DNA of 64,000 bases from Maribacter zhoushanensis. Its GTDB lineage: Bacteria; Bacteroidota; Bacteroidia; Flavobacteriales; Flavobacteriaceae. The position numbers and the translations under genes are program-made. Where the stretch lies: positions 144,854 to 208,853 of the forward strand of contig NZ_JARKMR010000004.1 of NCBI RefSeq assembly GCF_029350975.1. Reading direction: 5' to 3'. Shown here one piece after another: positions 27,185 to 36,528 of this stretch (positions within the stretch are counted from its first letter, which is position 1; the number at the start of each line of letters is the position of its first letter). Below the pieces are notes generated by a model. It had not been told where the DNA came from. It did no database searches and saw nothing but the letters and a program-made list of their open reading frames with translations.

Positions 27185-29116
27185 ATGAATGTAAACCTTA
27201 GATTTCCCAAATTGTCTTTGGTCATCCTTTTTTCTATCATTCTAACATCTTGCTCAAAAGATGCAGATTTATTGTCAGAGTACGTCATTAACGACACGGA
27301 GCAATATTTAGAAAATGATCTTTTGATACAAAATGATTTTGTAACCACCCAACCCAACACCAGTATTGTTATTGATGTTCTGTCTAATGACAACTATGCT
27401 AATTGGGAAAATGTAAGAATCATTAGTGTTTCTTCGCCAACAAATGGTGAAGTGATATTAAATGACAACAAAACGTTAACGTATATACCAGATGGATTTT
27501 TGGACACTACAAGTAGTTCAGAAGAAATACCTACAACTGAACCGGAAACTACTCCAGAACCAGAGCCTACTCCAGAACCGGAAACAACTCCAGAACCAGA
27601 GCCTACTCCGGAACCAACTCCAGAACCAGAGCCTACTCCAGAACCAGAAACAACTCCAGAACCGGAAACAAGCACAGAAACTGTTGAAGATACGTTTACA
27701 TATACTACAGAAGTAACTAACCCTGAAGACAATACAACAACGACAGAAGAAGCTACAGTAACTGTAATAGTAACAAATTCAACTTTAGCGACATCAGGAG
27801 AAAATGTATATTACGTAACTACAAGTGGAAATTCATACAATGATGGAAAATCGGAAAATTCTGCCTGGAGTTTACAGCATGCACTCAATATGGCAACTGC
27901 AGGAAGTATTGTACACGTAAAAGCTGGTAATTACGGTAGTTCTGAATTTACACAATCTAAAAACGGAAATCAAGGCAGCCCAATAATTTTTAATGGTTAT
28001 CAAAATAATCCTGGTGACATACAATCTGTTCAAAATTCTAGTTTTTCTAATGGTAGTAGTATAAACAGTTCTTTTCTTCCAGTTTTATCTGGTAATGTCA
28101 ATAACGGTCTTGCAACAGGGCAAGCTTTACTAATAGACGGTAACTATGTAGAACTAAATAATTTTCAAATTACTAATTTTGAACTGGGAATTTTATCAAG
28201 AGGAGAAGGTGTAAAATTAAATAACATTTTCATCTATGAAATGGGTGATTTTCGCTCTAATATTTCAGGTTTTGGAGATTATAGTGGCATTGGGATGAGA
28301 GTAGAAGGCAATAATTCTATTGTGACAAAAAGCTTCATTCTTGATTGTGGTGCCGAAGCACTTGTTCTTCATGGTTGTAACACATGTTCAGTTAACGATA
28401 CTGAGGTTTCGTCACAGAACAACACCAATCCTACAGATTATTATTTACTATTAACCGCAGGAACAACGAACTCAACTGTGGATAATGTTACCATTACAAG
28501 AAAGAGTGGTATTTCTCATTACGGTCATGGTTTAGTAGCAAAAGCAAATGCATACAATAATCTTATTAAAAATTCAACTGTAATAAATACCACGATTGAA
28601 ATGTCTTTTTCAAACGTTTATGAAAACACTATAAGAGATTGCAGTATTGTAGGTACATTTTATGAAAATGGAGATACGGCAGGTTCACTTGAAGTTGCAA
28701 ATGGTGCGCACCATAATACTTTTGAAAATATTTCCATACAAGGAGTTTGGGGTGCAGTTAAATTTAGAGACTGGAGAGATCAATCTGGTCAAGCTAACGA
28801 TGCCCAAGATGCAGGAAATAATAATGTTTACAACAATATAAATGTTTCGAATTCTCAAATCGGTGTTCATTTCGACGAATTTGATAAGCTTGAAGGAGTA
28901 GCTTGGAGCAATACGTTCAATAATTGTTCTTTTAAAGATTTGGAAAGGCTATTTCAAGTAAATCGACCAAATTCAAATAATGCATTTAAAAATACAACAG
29001 TTCAAAACGTAGGACAGTTATCAGCAACTAGCAACGGTTATAACTATTCATTAAATACAAACACTATTTTTGAAAATATGTCTTGGATAAATATTGGATT
29101 TACCCCTCCAAATTAA
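27185..29116 (+). CDS. Surface lipoprotein with Pro/Glu stalk and right-handed beta-helix domain
   Basis: The 643-residue product has a lipoprotein signal peptide with lipobox LTSC (Cys23) followed by acidic residues. An Ig-like/cadherin-like domain (about 45-110) comes next, then a TPEPEP-type stalk (about 119-163) and a right-handed parallel beta-helix domain (about 210-640) with repeated N-x-I/V rungs and a start like that of pectate-lyase-fold proteins (YYVTTSGN, then AGSIVHVKAGNY). The fold is typical of polysaccharide lyases, epimerases and hydrolases; no family-specific catalytic set was recognised. It is monocistronic with a terminator downstream. A role in cutting or binding the locus polysaccharide is inference. 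Confidence 0.85.
   Translation: MNVNLRFPKLSLVILFSIILTSCSKDADLLSEYVINDTEQYLENDLLIQNDFVTTQPNTSIVIDVLSNDNYANWENVRIISVSSPTNGEVILNDNKTLTYIPDGFLDTTSSSEEIPTTEPETTPEPEPTPEPETTPEPEPTPEPTPEPEPTPEPETTPEPETSTETVEDTFTYTTEVTNPEDNTTTTEEATVTVIVTNSTLATSGENVYYVTTSGNSYNDGKSENSAWSLQHALNMATAGSIVHVKAGNYGSSEFTQSKNGNQGSPIIFNGYQNNPGDIQSVQNSSFSNGSSINSSFLPVLSGNVNNGLATGQALLIDGNYVELNNFQITNFELGILSRGEGVKLNNIFIYEMGDFRSNISGFGDYSGIGMRVEGNNSIVTKSFILDCGAEALVLHGCNTCSVNDTEVSSQNNTNPTDYYLLLTAGTTNSTVDNVTITRKSGISHYGHGLVAKANAYNNLIKNSTVINTTIEMSFSNVYENTIRDCSIVGTFYENGDTAGSLEVANGAHHNTFENISIQGVWGAVKFRDWRDQSGQANDAQDAGNNNVYNNINVSNSQIGVHFDEFDKLEGVAWSNTFNNCSFKDLERLFQVNRPNSNNAFKNTTVQNVGQLSATSNGYNYSLNTNTIFENMSWINIGFTPPN
27537..27672 (+). repeat. 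TPEPEP-coding tandem repeat
   Basis: About 135 bp of imperfect 6-, 12- and 18-bp units built on ACTCCAGAACCAGAG encode a Pro/Glu/Thr stalk in the lipoprotein. Unit lengths are multiples of three, so slippage changes stalk length and not reading frame. Confidence 0.85.
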
Positions 29117-29138
29117 ATTAAGCAACATATAATACAAG

Positions 29139-29175
29139 AAATCCGTAGTTATTTATTTAGCTACGGATTTTTTTA
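29139..29175 (+). terminator. Terminator after the beta-helix lipoprotein
   Basis: A 10-bp stem (29139-29148 with 29161-29170), a 12-base loop and a T run to 29175. Confidence 0.8.
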
Positions 29176-29349
29176 TTTGACACGCAAATATGAGTGCTCA
29201 AATCTCACTGAAAATTAATCAGTTAAAATAAAATTTAAGAGATTTACTTACTTTTTAAATGTTTTGAATAAGTTTTTTCAACTTAATACGTTATTCATAT
29301 CAAGCTTAGAAGTTTAAATAAAAATATCAAGTACAAATAAATTAACATA

Positions 29350-30465
29350 ATGAGTAAAGTTGCATTAATTACAGGGGTTACCGGACAAGATGGTGCCTAT
29401 TTAAGTGAGTTTCTTTTAAAGAAAGGATATATTGTTCATGGTTTAAAAAGAAGATCATCTCTTTTTAATACTGACAGAATAGATCATTTATATCAAGATC
29501 CTCATGTAGAACATAGAAACTTCATATTACATTATGGGGACATGACCGATAGTACAAACTTGATAAGAATAATTCAAGAAGTGCAACCAGATGAAATTTA
29601 TAATCTAGCGGCCATGAGCCATGTTCATGTTTCTTTTGAAGTACCAGAATACACCGCTAATGCAGATGGTATAGGTACGTTACGTATTTTAGATGCAGTA
29701 AGAATGTTAGGTTTATCTGAAAAGACAAGAATATATCAAGCGTCTACATCAGAATTGTACGGTAAAGTGCAAGAAGTACCACAATCAGAAACTACACCAT
29801 TTTACCCAAGAAGCCCATATGCTGTAGCAAAAATGTATGCTTATTGGATTACAGTAAACTATAGAGAAGCTTATGGCATGTATGCCTGTAATGGCATCTT
29901 ATTTAATCATGAATCTCCAATTAGAGGGGAAACTTTTGTTACAAGAAAAATTACTCGTGCAACGGCTAGAATAGCTCTAGGTCTTCAAGATAAAATCTAC
30001 CTTGGTAATTTAGATGCACAAAGAGACTGGGGGCATGCCAAAGATTATGTTCGCATGATGTGGATGATTCTTCAAGCAGATGAAGCAGAAGACTGGGTAA
30101 TTGCAACAGGTAAAACTACACCGGTAAGAGAATTTGTCCGTATGAGTTTCCAGGAAGTCGGTATTGAATTAGAGTTCAAAGGCGAAGGTGTCAATGAAAA
30201 AGGATATGTAAAAGCATGTAACAACCCAGAATTTCAATTAGAAATTGGAAAAGAGGTTTTGGGTGTTGATCCAAAATACTTTAGACCGACGGAAGTTGAC
30301 CTTTTAATTGGGGATCCAACTAAAGCAAAAACTAAACTAGGTTGGGATACAGAATACGAACTAAAGGATTTAGTACAAGACATGATGCAAAGCGATGTAA
30401 AATTAATGCAGAAACATCAATATCTTAAAGATGGAGGTTATCGCATTTTAAATTATTTCGAATAA
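29350..30465 (+). CDS. gmd: GDP-mannose 4,6-dehydratase
   Basis: Converts GDP-mannose to GDP-4-keto-6-deoxy-mannose, the precursor of GDP-fucose, GDP-rhamnose, GDP-perosamine and related sugars. The 371-residue extended SDR has [12 protein letters not shown] at the N terminus, the active-site [11 protein letters not shown] stretch and Tyr157-x3-Lys161 (SPYAVAK), all diagnostic for Gmd. Length is normal. It is bounded by terminators on both sides, so it is probably transcribed alone. No fucose synthase, RMD reductase or perosamine aminotransferase lies next to it, so its product must be completed by an enzyme elsewhere or by one of the less clear SDRs here. Confidence 0.95.
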   Translation: MSKVALITGVTGQDGAYLSEFLLKKGYIVHGLKRRSSLFNTDRIDHLYQDPHVEHRNFILHYGDMTDSTNLIRIIQEVQPDEIYNLAAMSHVHVSFEVPEYTANADGIGTLRILDAVRMLGLSEKTRIYQASTSELYGKVQEVPQSETTPFYPRSPYAVAKMYAYWITVNYREAYGMYACNGILFNHESPIRGETFVTRKITRATARIALGLQDKIYLGNLDAQRDWGHAKDYVRMMWMILQADEAEDWVIATGKTTPVREFVRMSFQEVGIELEFKGEGVNEKGYVKACNNPEFQLEIGKEVLGVDPKYFRPTEVDLLIGDPTKAKTKLGWDTEYELKDLVQDMMQSDVKLMQKHQYLKDGGYRILNYFE

Positions 30466-30944
30466 ACCCGAATAATAAGCATTTAATCATTATTCCCTAA
30501 GTTGGTAATTAATTATTATAATTTAATCAACCGCTTAGGGATTTTTTAATTTAAAATGACTGAAATTTTGATACGATTAGCATTTGAAAATTGAAAATAT
30601 AGCTTAAAAATATAATTACAAACATTATTAAGTTTAACTGTATAAACAAATAAATCAACGCCTATAACATGAAGAGCTAAGCAAATATTAAAATATCATC
30701 AAGAGATTTCCTTCACAGCTATTACTTTAAAAAATCATGTTGCTTAACTTTTTTATAGTATAAAATTCTGCTGACAGTTAAACTCAATAAAATAGGATTT
30801 AATCTTTTAGAAGTTTTTTTTACAAAATCAAAAATATATTTCATAGCAACAAGCCATAATTATTTAATATAAAAACTTGTAGAGGTTTTGAAATTTTCAC
30901 ATAATATAACATAGATTAATATTCTCATTCATAAATTATAATAT
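30466..30944 (+). other. Long AT-rich leader before the wzx-wzy cluster
   Basis: A 479-bp spacer with no credible ORF beyond the gmd terminator. Sampled lines (30601-30660 and 30841-30900) are about 18% and 25% G+C by hand count, well below the flanking genes. It must contain the promoter and 5' leader of the glycosyltransferase cluster, but no clear TAnnTTTG match near the ATG at 30945 was found. Confidence 0.6.
30494..30547 (+). terminator. Terminator after gmd
   Basis: TCCCTAAG (30494-30501) pairs with CTTAGGGA (30534-30541), with further partial pairing inside the loop, and six T follow. Confidence 0.75.
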
Positions 30945-32384
30945 ATGAGTATAGGAAATAAGATGTTCAAAGGTGCTATTTGGAGCACTGTGGAACGTCT
31001 TTCTGTTCAATTAGTATCATTCGCATTAACCATTGTTCTTGCAAGACTTCTGACACCTAAAGAATATGGTACAGTTGGTCTATTGATTGTGTTCATTTCG
31101 TTTTCACAAGTCTTTATTGATTCCGGTTTTAGCAAAGCCCTAATTCAAAAACAAAACAGAACAAATGAGGATATATCCACTGTATTTTATTTTAATTTAA
31201 TAGTAGCTTTAATCTGTTATTTAGCATTATGGATTTGCGCGCCTTTTATTTCAGATTTTTATAGTATTCCAAAACTAGATAATCTTTTAAAAATTCTATC
31301 AATATCGTTGTTTTTCAATGCTTTATTTGCAATACCAAACACGCTGTTAAGTATTGAAATGAATTTTAAATCTATAACTAAAGTTAATTTCATATCTACT
31401 GTTATTAGCGGTCTAGCTGCAATTTATTTAGCGTACGAAAATTTTGGGGAATGGGCATTGGTGTATCAGACTTTAATCAAATCTGTATTAATGGCTCTTT
31501 TATTTTGGTTCTCCACTAAATGGAAACCTCTTTTTATATTTTCTAAAGATTCATTTAAAAACTTATTTGGATTTGGATCAAAGCTATTAGTTAATAGTAT
31601 AATGAACAACCTTGTAAACAATTTTGCATCTCTGTTTATTGCAAAAATTATAAGTGCTCAACAATTAGGTTACTACACTAGGGGAACACAAAATGCAGAT
31701 ACTGCATTTAGTACAATTAATTCAATAATAGACAATGTATTACTACCAGGTTTAGCTCCTCTTCAAAATCAATTAGAACTACTTATAGAAGGCACAAAAA
31801 AAATTATCAAAACAGCAGCTCTACTAGTTGTCCCATTATTTTTTGGATTAACAATTATTTCAAAACCATTGATAATTTTATTGTTAACAGATAAATGGGC
31901 TTTAGCTATTCCAATTATGCAATTAATCTGTTTATCAAGATTAATAACGATAATATCTGGAATTAATATAAACTTACTTTACGTACTTGGACGAAGCGAT
32001 TTAGCTTTAAAACAACAATACTTTAAAATTGCGATAAGAATAATTCTATTAATTTTTGCGTTAAGATACGGAATAGTAATGATTGCAATTGCAGAACTAG
32101 TTTCTACAGTTATTCATTTTTTCATAAACACTTATTATCCTGGGAAAATGATGACATATGGAGCAAAAGACCAAATAAGAGACATCTTCCCAATTTTAAT
32201 TAGTGGATTAGTAATGTCTATACCAGGTTTATGGATTGTTTATTTCACTTCATTTTCAGAAATAGTTAAAATTATTTTAACCATTAGTACTTGTTTCATT
32301 ACTTATTATTTAATGTTAAGAGTTTTAAAAATAGAGGAATATAAGATGTTAATTAAAAGAGTTACATCTTTGCTAAAAAAATAA
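30945..32384 (+). CDS. Wzx-type lipid-linked oligosaccharide flippase
   Basis: Inner-membrane flippase of the polysaccharide transport/MATE superfamily, moving undecaprenyl-linked repeat units to the periplasm. The 479-residue protein is highly hydrophobic, with about 12-14 predicted membrane segments spread over its length. The N terminus (GAIWSTVERLSVQ, ARLLTPKEYG) is characteristic of WzxC-like flippases. It is the first gene of the AT-rich cluster after a 479-bp leader and is followed 28 bp later by an acetyltransferase. Confidence 0.9.
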   Translation: MSIGNKMFKGAIWSTVERLSVQLVSFALTIVLARLLTPKEYGTVGLLIVFISFSQVFIDSGFSKALIQKQNRTNEDISTVFYFNLIVALICYLALWICAPFISDFYSIPKLDNLLKILSISLFFNALFAIPNTLLSIEMNFKSITKVNFISTVISGLAAIYLAYENFGEWALVYQTLIKSVLMALLFWFSTKWKPLFIFSKDSFKNLFGFGSKLLVNSIMNNLVNNFASLFIAKIISAQQLGYYTRGTQNADTAFSTINSIIDNVLLPGLAPLQNQLELLIEGTKKIIKTAALLVVPLFFGLTIISKPLIILLLTDKWALAIPIMQLICLSRLITIISGININLLYVLGRSDLALKQQYFKIAIRIILLIFALRYGIVMIAIAELVSTVIHFFINTYYPGKMMTYGAKDQIRDIFPILISGLVMSIPGLWIVYFTSFSEIVKIILTISTCFITYYLMLRVLKIEEYKMLIKRVTSLLKK

Positions 32385-32412
32385 CAACAAATAAAATGAA
32401 ACATCTGTAAAA

Positions 32413-33117
32413 ATGCCAGCTAGAATTAAACAGTTTATTTTGTCTAATAATTTTCTTAAAAATTTAAGTTTTTTTGGGATAAGGCTATATTTAAAATATT
32501 CAAAAAAACAGACAATTGGCAGGAATGCCAAGATAGGTCTTTCTTCTAAATTAGAAGGTAAAAACGTGATAGGCGAAAATTGTAGTTTTATTGGAAGTAA
32601 ATTAGGTTTTGCATCATATATTTCAAAAAACACTCATTTACAAAATGTTAAAATTGGAAAATATTGCTCTATTGGACCTAATGTAATAAGCATTCATGGT
32701 ACGCATCCTACCAAAGATTTTGTAAGTACTCATCCTGCATTCTTTTCTACAGATTTTAAAAACTCATATACAAAAAAACAATTATTTCAAGAAAAGCCTG
32801 AACCAATTAACAAAAACGAACCTTATATGACCTTTATTGGAAACGACGTATGGGTTGGAGCCTCTGTCAATATTATTGAAGGTGTTAAATTGGGAAACGG
32901 ATGCATAGTTGCAGCAGGATCATTGGTTCACAAAGATGTAGAGCCCTACTCCATAGTTGGTGGAGTGCCAGCAAAACATATCCGTTACAGATTTGAACAA
33001 AATGAAATTGAATTTTTATTGGACTTTAAATGGTGGCAAAAACCTGAAGAATGGATTAAATCAAATTCTTTACTTTTTTCTAATATAAAAAAGTTCATAA
33101 TTAATACTGATAAGTAA
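32413..33117 (+). CDS. Hexapeptide-repeat O-acetyltransferase
   Basis: A 234-residue left-handed beta-helix acyltransferase of the CatB/xenobiotic acetyltransferase type. Hexapeptide repeats are seen as IGRNAKIG, IGENCSFIG, VKIGKYCSIGPNV and again near the C terminus (IGNDVWVGASVNI, GNGCIVAAGSLV, YSIVGGVPAKHI). The loop ISIHGTHPTK carries the likely catalytic histidine. It probably O-acetylates a sugar of the repeat unit with acetyl-CoA. The stop overlaps the start of the next gene (TAATG), indicating translational coupling. Confidence 0.88.
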   Translation: MPARIKQFILSNNFLKNLSFFGIRLYLKYSKKQTIGRNAKIGLSSKLEGKNVIGENCSFIGSKLGFASYISKNTHLQNVKIGKYCSIGPNVISIHGTHPTKDFVSTHPAFFSTDFKNSYTKKQLFQEKPEPINKNEPYMTFIGNDVWVGASVNIIEGVKLGNGCIVAAGSLVHKDVEPYSIVGGVPAKHIRYRFEQNEIEFLLDFKWWQKPEEWIKSNSLLFSNIKKFIINTDK

Positions 33118-34283
33118 TGACATCTAAACATAACCTCCTACCAGTAATCGTAATTATTGCTTTCAATAGACCAGACTCTTTAAGTAGAATTTTAAATTCA
33201 ATAAGTGAAGCTAAATATCCTAATGAAAATGTAGATCTTATTATAAGCATTGATAAATCTCATAATAATCAAAATGTACTTGATGTCGCTAATAATTTTA
33301 ACTGGAAAAATGGATGTAAGAAGGTTGAATATCAATCACAAAATTTAGGTCTAAGAAAACATATACTAAAAAGTATGTTATTTGCCCGTGAATATGGTAG
33401 TATGATTATGTTAGAAGATGACTTGTTTGTATCGCCAGATTACTATAATTATTCCAAGCAATCATTGGAGTTTTCTGAAAATAATGAAAATATAGCCGGT
33501 ATATCACTTTACAACCATCAATACAATGTTCATAAACAAGAAAATTTCACAGCTATAGAAGATGGTTACGATAATTACTATTTTCAATTTGCATCGTCTT
33601 GGGGTCAAGCTTGGACTGCAAAACAAATTGATTGTTTCTTAGAATGGTACAATCAAAAAATAGACATAAATAATTTGAAAGGAATACCCGCTTATGTTAC
33701 AAATTGGTCTGAAAAATCTTGGTTAAAACACTTTATAGCATATACAGTAAACCAAAATAAATTTTTCATCTATCCAAAAATATCCTTGACCACTAATTTT
33801 GGCGATGAAGGGGCAAACATGGATGTTTCAAATACTTATTACCAAGTCCCCATACTTTTAAGCTCTGGCAAAAAATATAATTTTAGCACCTTAATTGAAA
33901 CACGTTCTATCTACGACGTATACTTTGAAAATTTAAGTATCAGCAACGAGCTTAACTTAGACAAAAAAGATATTACAATTGATTTATATGGAATTAAACC
34001 ATTAGTAAGCGATAAACAATATCTTCTAACTTCTTTAAAATACGATTATAAAATTATAAAATCATTTGGTAGAAATTTTAAACCACATGACTTAAATATC
34101 ATTAAAAATATACAGGGGTTAGATTTTTTTCTATATGACACTAATGTAAAGTCCATTAATAAACATAAGGTAAAGCCGTTTGAGATAATTGACTACAATA
34201 AAAAAACTATATCTCTTACAGAGTCATTTATTATATTTAAACATAAATTTATACAGAGGCTTCTAATTTTTTTCGGCAAATAA
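33117..34283 (+). CDS. GNT-I-like glycosyltransferase
   Basis: A 388-residue GT-A-fold transferase. The N terminus (VIVIIAFNRPDSLSRIL) is the nucleotide-sugar binding start. MLEDDLFVSPDYY (about residue 99) is the acidic metal motif, and SSWGQAWTAKQ matches the region seen as WGWATWRRAW in the gene at 25040. The C-terminal third (about 270-388) has no counterpart that I recognise. It is translationally coupled to the acetyltransferase upstream. Donor and linkage are unknown. Confidence 0.75.
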   Translation: MTSKHNLLPVIVIIAFNRPDSLSRILNSISEAKYPNENVDLIISIDKSHNNQNVLDVANNFNWKNGCKKVEYQSQNLGLRKHILKSMLFAREYGSMIMLEDDLFVSPDYYNYSKQSLEFSENNENIAGISLYNHQYNVHKQENFTAIEDGYDNYYFQFASSWGQAWTAKQIDCFLEWYNQKIDINNLKGIPAYVTNWSEKSWLKHFIAYTVNQNKFFIYPKISLTTNFGDEGANMDVSNTYYQVPILLSSGKKYNFSTLIETRSIYDVYFENLSISNELNLDKKDITIDLYGIKPLVSDKQYLLTSLKYDYKIIKSFGRNFKPHDLNIIKNIQGLDFFLYDTNVKSINKHKVKPFEIIDYNKKTISLTESFIIFKHKFIQRLLIFFGK

Positions 34284-34418
34284 TTCAACTTTTATTAAAA
34301 AATATACTTATCATTTTAAGCAAAATTTACAAGTACTATTTTTTAATATTTTTAGAACTAGGAAAAAATTCTATTATTTAAAACAAACCTTATTACAAAC
34401 TAGGTAACTATTATTATA

Positions 34419-35609
34419 ATGTCAAACTCAATTGTAAAATCTATAGGATATTTAAGAGTAATACTATTTTTGATATATCTACTAGACCCATTTAGCTATG
34501 GATATCTTTTTGGAGTGGTATTGATAATTAGTATTATTACCGATAAGTTCTTTAAAGAGAAATTAGATTCTAATTTCTCTTTATTATTGCTATTTTCAAT
34601 TTGCTATGCAACATTTTATATTTTCAACCTAGAATTAGGATCACAATTCATTTTAATATATGCGCTTTTTCCCGCTGGATTTTATTTAATTGGTAAAACA
34701 TTTAATAATAAGATTATGGACAGCGAAAGACTTTTTTATTTGCTATTTGCAAGTGGTTTAATTTTCTCCCTGCCCGCAATGGCTTCTGTTTTAACTTCTA
34801 TTTACGACAAAGGTTTTGTAGTAATTGAAAGAGATATACCAATGATCTGGGGAGGTGATTCGATACCAGCAACCAATATGGCTGCATACTTTGTATTAAA
34901 CATGAGTATACCTGCCTTTTTAGTAGCAGGGTTCAAAAAGTTTAATTTACCCTTGAAAATTTTGATGATCACTACTTTTATATTATCAGTTGTAAGTGTA
35001 CTACGACTAGGCAGTAGAACACAACTTTCTATATTTTTTATAACATTCGTAATTTCATTGATTTATTTAATTCGTAGACAAACAGTTAAACAAAATGCCG
35101 CTTTATTTGGTGTACTCTTTTTAATTTTCAATGTATTTATTAGTTATGTTTCCTTTGACAAAGACTCTGATATTATGAGTGCCTTTGCAGGTAGAATGGA
35201 GAGTAAAAAATATGGTGCGGCTACGGCTGGCGGTAGAACAGAGCGCTGGTCAAAATCAATAATTAACTTATGGGAAAAACCATTAGGTTGGGATGTAGCA
35301 GATTTTGGATTTTCACATAATCTTTGGTTTGATATTGCCAGGGTTGGCGGTACTTTGTCTTTTATTCTACTATTAATATTTACCATAAAAAATGCGGTAA
35401 ATATTAAAAAAGCAATCTTTCTCATTCCCCAAAACGCATTATTGAATACTGCATTTATATGTTATGGGCTTTCTTTTTATTTATTGTTCTTTGTTGAGCC
35501 AATATTTGATGGGTATTTTCCTCTGTTCGTTTTTTACTGTTTTTTTCTTGGTATTGTCACACAATATATTCTCAACGATGAAACAATAAACAATGAACAA
35601 AATAGTTAA
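34419..35609 (+). CDS. Wzy-type O-antigen/capsule polymerase
   Basis: A 396-residue integral membrane protein with about 10-11 hydrophobic helices and a large extracytoplasmic loop (about 250-300) containing AATAGGRTERW and FGFSHNLWFDIARVGG, the Arg- and His-rich arrangement seen in the Wzy/WaaL superfamily. Such proteins share little sequence, so the assignment rests on topology, the loop motifs and position after wzx. It probably polymerises lipid-linked repeat units in the periplasm. Polymerase and ligase cannot be told apart by sequence alone, but no other Wzy candidate exists in the cluster. Confidence 0.82.
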   Translation: MSNSIVKSIGYLRVILFLIYLLDPFSYGYLFGVVLIISIITDKFFKEKLDSNFSLLLLFSICYATFYIFNLELGSQFILIYALFPAGFYLIGKTFNNKIMDSERLFYLLFASGLIFSLPAMASVLTSIYDKGFVVIERDIPMIWGGDSIPATNMAAYFVLNMSIPAFLVAGFKKFNLPLKILMITTFILSVVSVLRLGSRTQLSIFFITFVISLIYLIRRQTVKQNAALFGVLFLIFNVFISYVSFDKDSDIMSAFAGRMESKKYGAATAGGRTERWSKSIINLWEKPLGWDVADFGFSHNLWFDIARVGGTLSFILLLIFTIKNAVNIKKAIFLIPQNALLNTAFICYGLSFYLLFFVEPIFDGYFPLFVFYCFFLGIVTQYILNDETINNEQNS

Positions 35610-35639
35610 TTGTAAATAACAATCAGTTCAAATAATTAA

Positions 35640-36506
35640 ATGAAAATTTCTGTCTTACTTACTTGTTTCAATAGAAAGGAAAAAACTTTAAATGCACTTG
35701 AAAATTTGATGCAGGCTTTAAACACTGTTTCAAAAAGTATAAACTTAAAGATTTACCTTACTGATGATGGTTCTACAGATGGCACAGGAGATGCAGTCAA
35801 GGAAAAATATCCTGAAGCAACAGTACTGCAGGGTAATGGAAATTTATTTTGGGCAGGTGGTATGCGTAATTCTTGGCGCGAAGCAGTTAAAAAGGACTAC
35901 GATGCTTATTTATTGTTAAATGATGACACCTTTGTGTCTTCCAATGTGTTTTCACAATTAATAGAAACCCATGAGTATTCCAAAGAAAAATTTGGTATGG
36001 GCGGTATTTACTTGGGGTCAACAAAAGATATGGACACGGGTTTACTAAGTTATGGTGGTGCCAAACTAACGAACAAATTTTTGTTTAAATATGAATTTGT
36101 TCAACCTAATGGAAATTTCCAAAGCTGTGATCTAGGCAATGCCAATATTATGATGGTAAGTAATGATGTAGTCTCTAAAATAGGTATCTTATCTGAGGGC
36201 TATGTTCACGGTGTAGCAGATTATGATTATACACTTAAGGCCGTTGACAAAAATATCCCCGTTCTAATTACCAAAGATTATTGTGGAACGTGTACAGATG
36301 ACCATTCTGACATTTACCAAGTTTTTCCAGAAAAAACTTTTAAAGAAAGGTTAGCACTACTAAAAAGTCCTTTAGCTCTTGATTTTGGCTCAAATTTTAA
36401 CTTAATGAAAAGGCACTTTCCTTTAAGAGTACCTTTTGTTCTATTGAGCGCGGGTTTTAAATTACTACTACCCAACTTATATGTTAAATTATCTAACCTA
36501 AGGTAA
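35640..36506 (+). CDS. Family 2 glycosyltransferase
   Basis: The 288-residue product has a classic GT2 N terminus (SVLLTCFNRKEKTL), the DDGSTDGT motif (about 43-50) and the metal-binding LLNDDTF motif (about 98). FWAGGMRNSWREA resembles rhamnosyltransferase-type GT2 enzymes. The acidic TDDHSD segment near 220 is the probable catalytic base region. It lies 30 bp after wzy and 22 bp before the next transferase. The sugar transferred is unknown. Confidence 0.85.
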   Translation: MKISVLLTCFNRKEKTLNALENLMQALNTVSKSINLKIYLTDDGSTDGTGDAVKEKYPEATVLQGNGNLFWAGGMRNSWREAVKKDYDAYLLLNDDTFVSSNVFSQLIETHEYSKEKFGMGGIYLGSTKDMDTGLLSYGGAKLTNKFLFKYEFVQPNGNFQSCDLGNANIMMVSNDVVSKIGILSEGYVHGVADYDYTLKAVDKNIPVLITKDYCGTCTDDHSDIYQVFPEKTFKERLALLKSPLALDFGSNFNLMKRHFPLRVPFVLLSAGFKLLLPNLYVKLSNLR

Positions 36507-36528
36507 TTTGATCAATTAAAATTTTAAG

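Noticed and set aside
27394..27732. Antisense ORF rich in VSGSG
   Set aside because: It is the complement of the TPEPEP repeat and has no features of its own.
32373..32633. Antisense ORF over the start of the acetyltransferase
   Set aside because: The sense strand encodes a full hexapeptide acetyltransferase with clear motifs, and the antisense product looks random.
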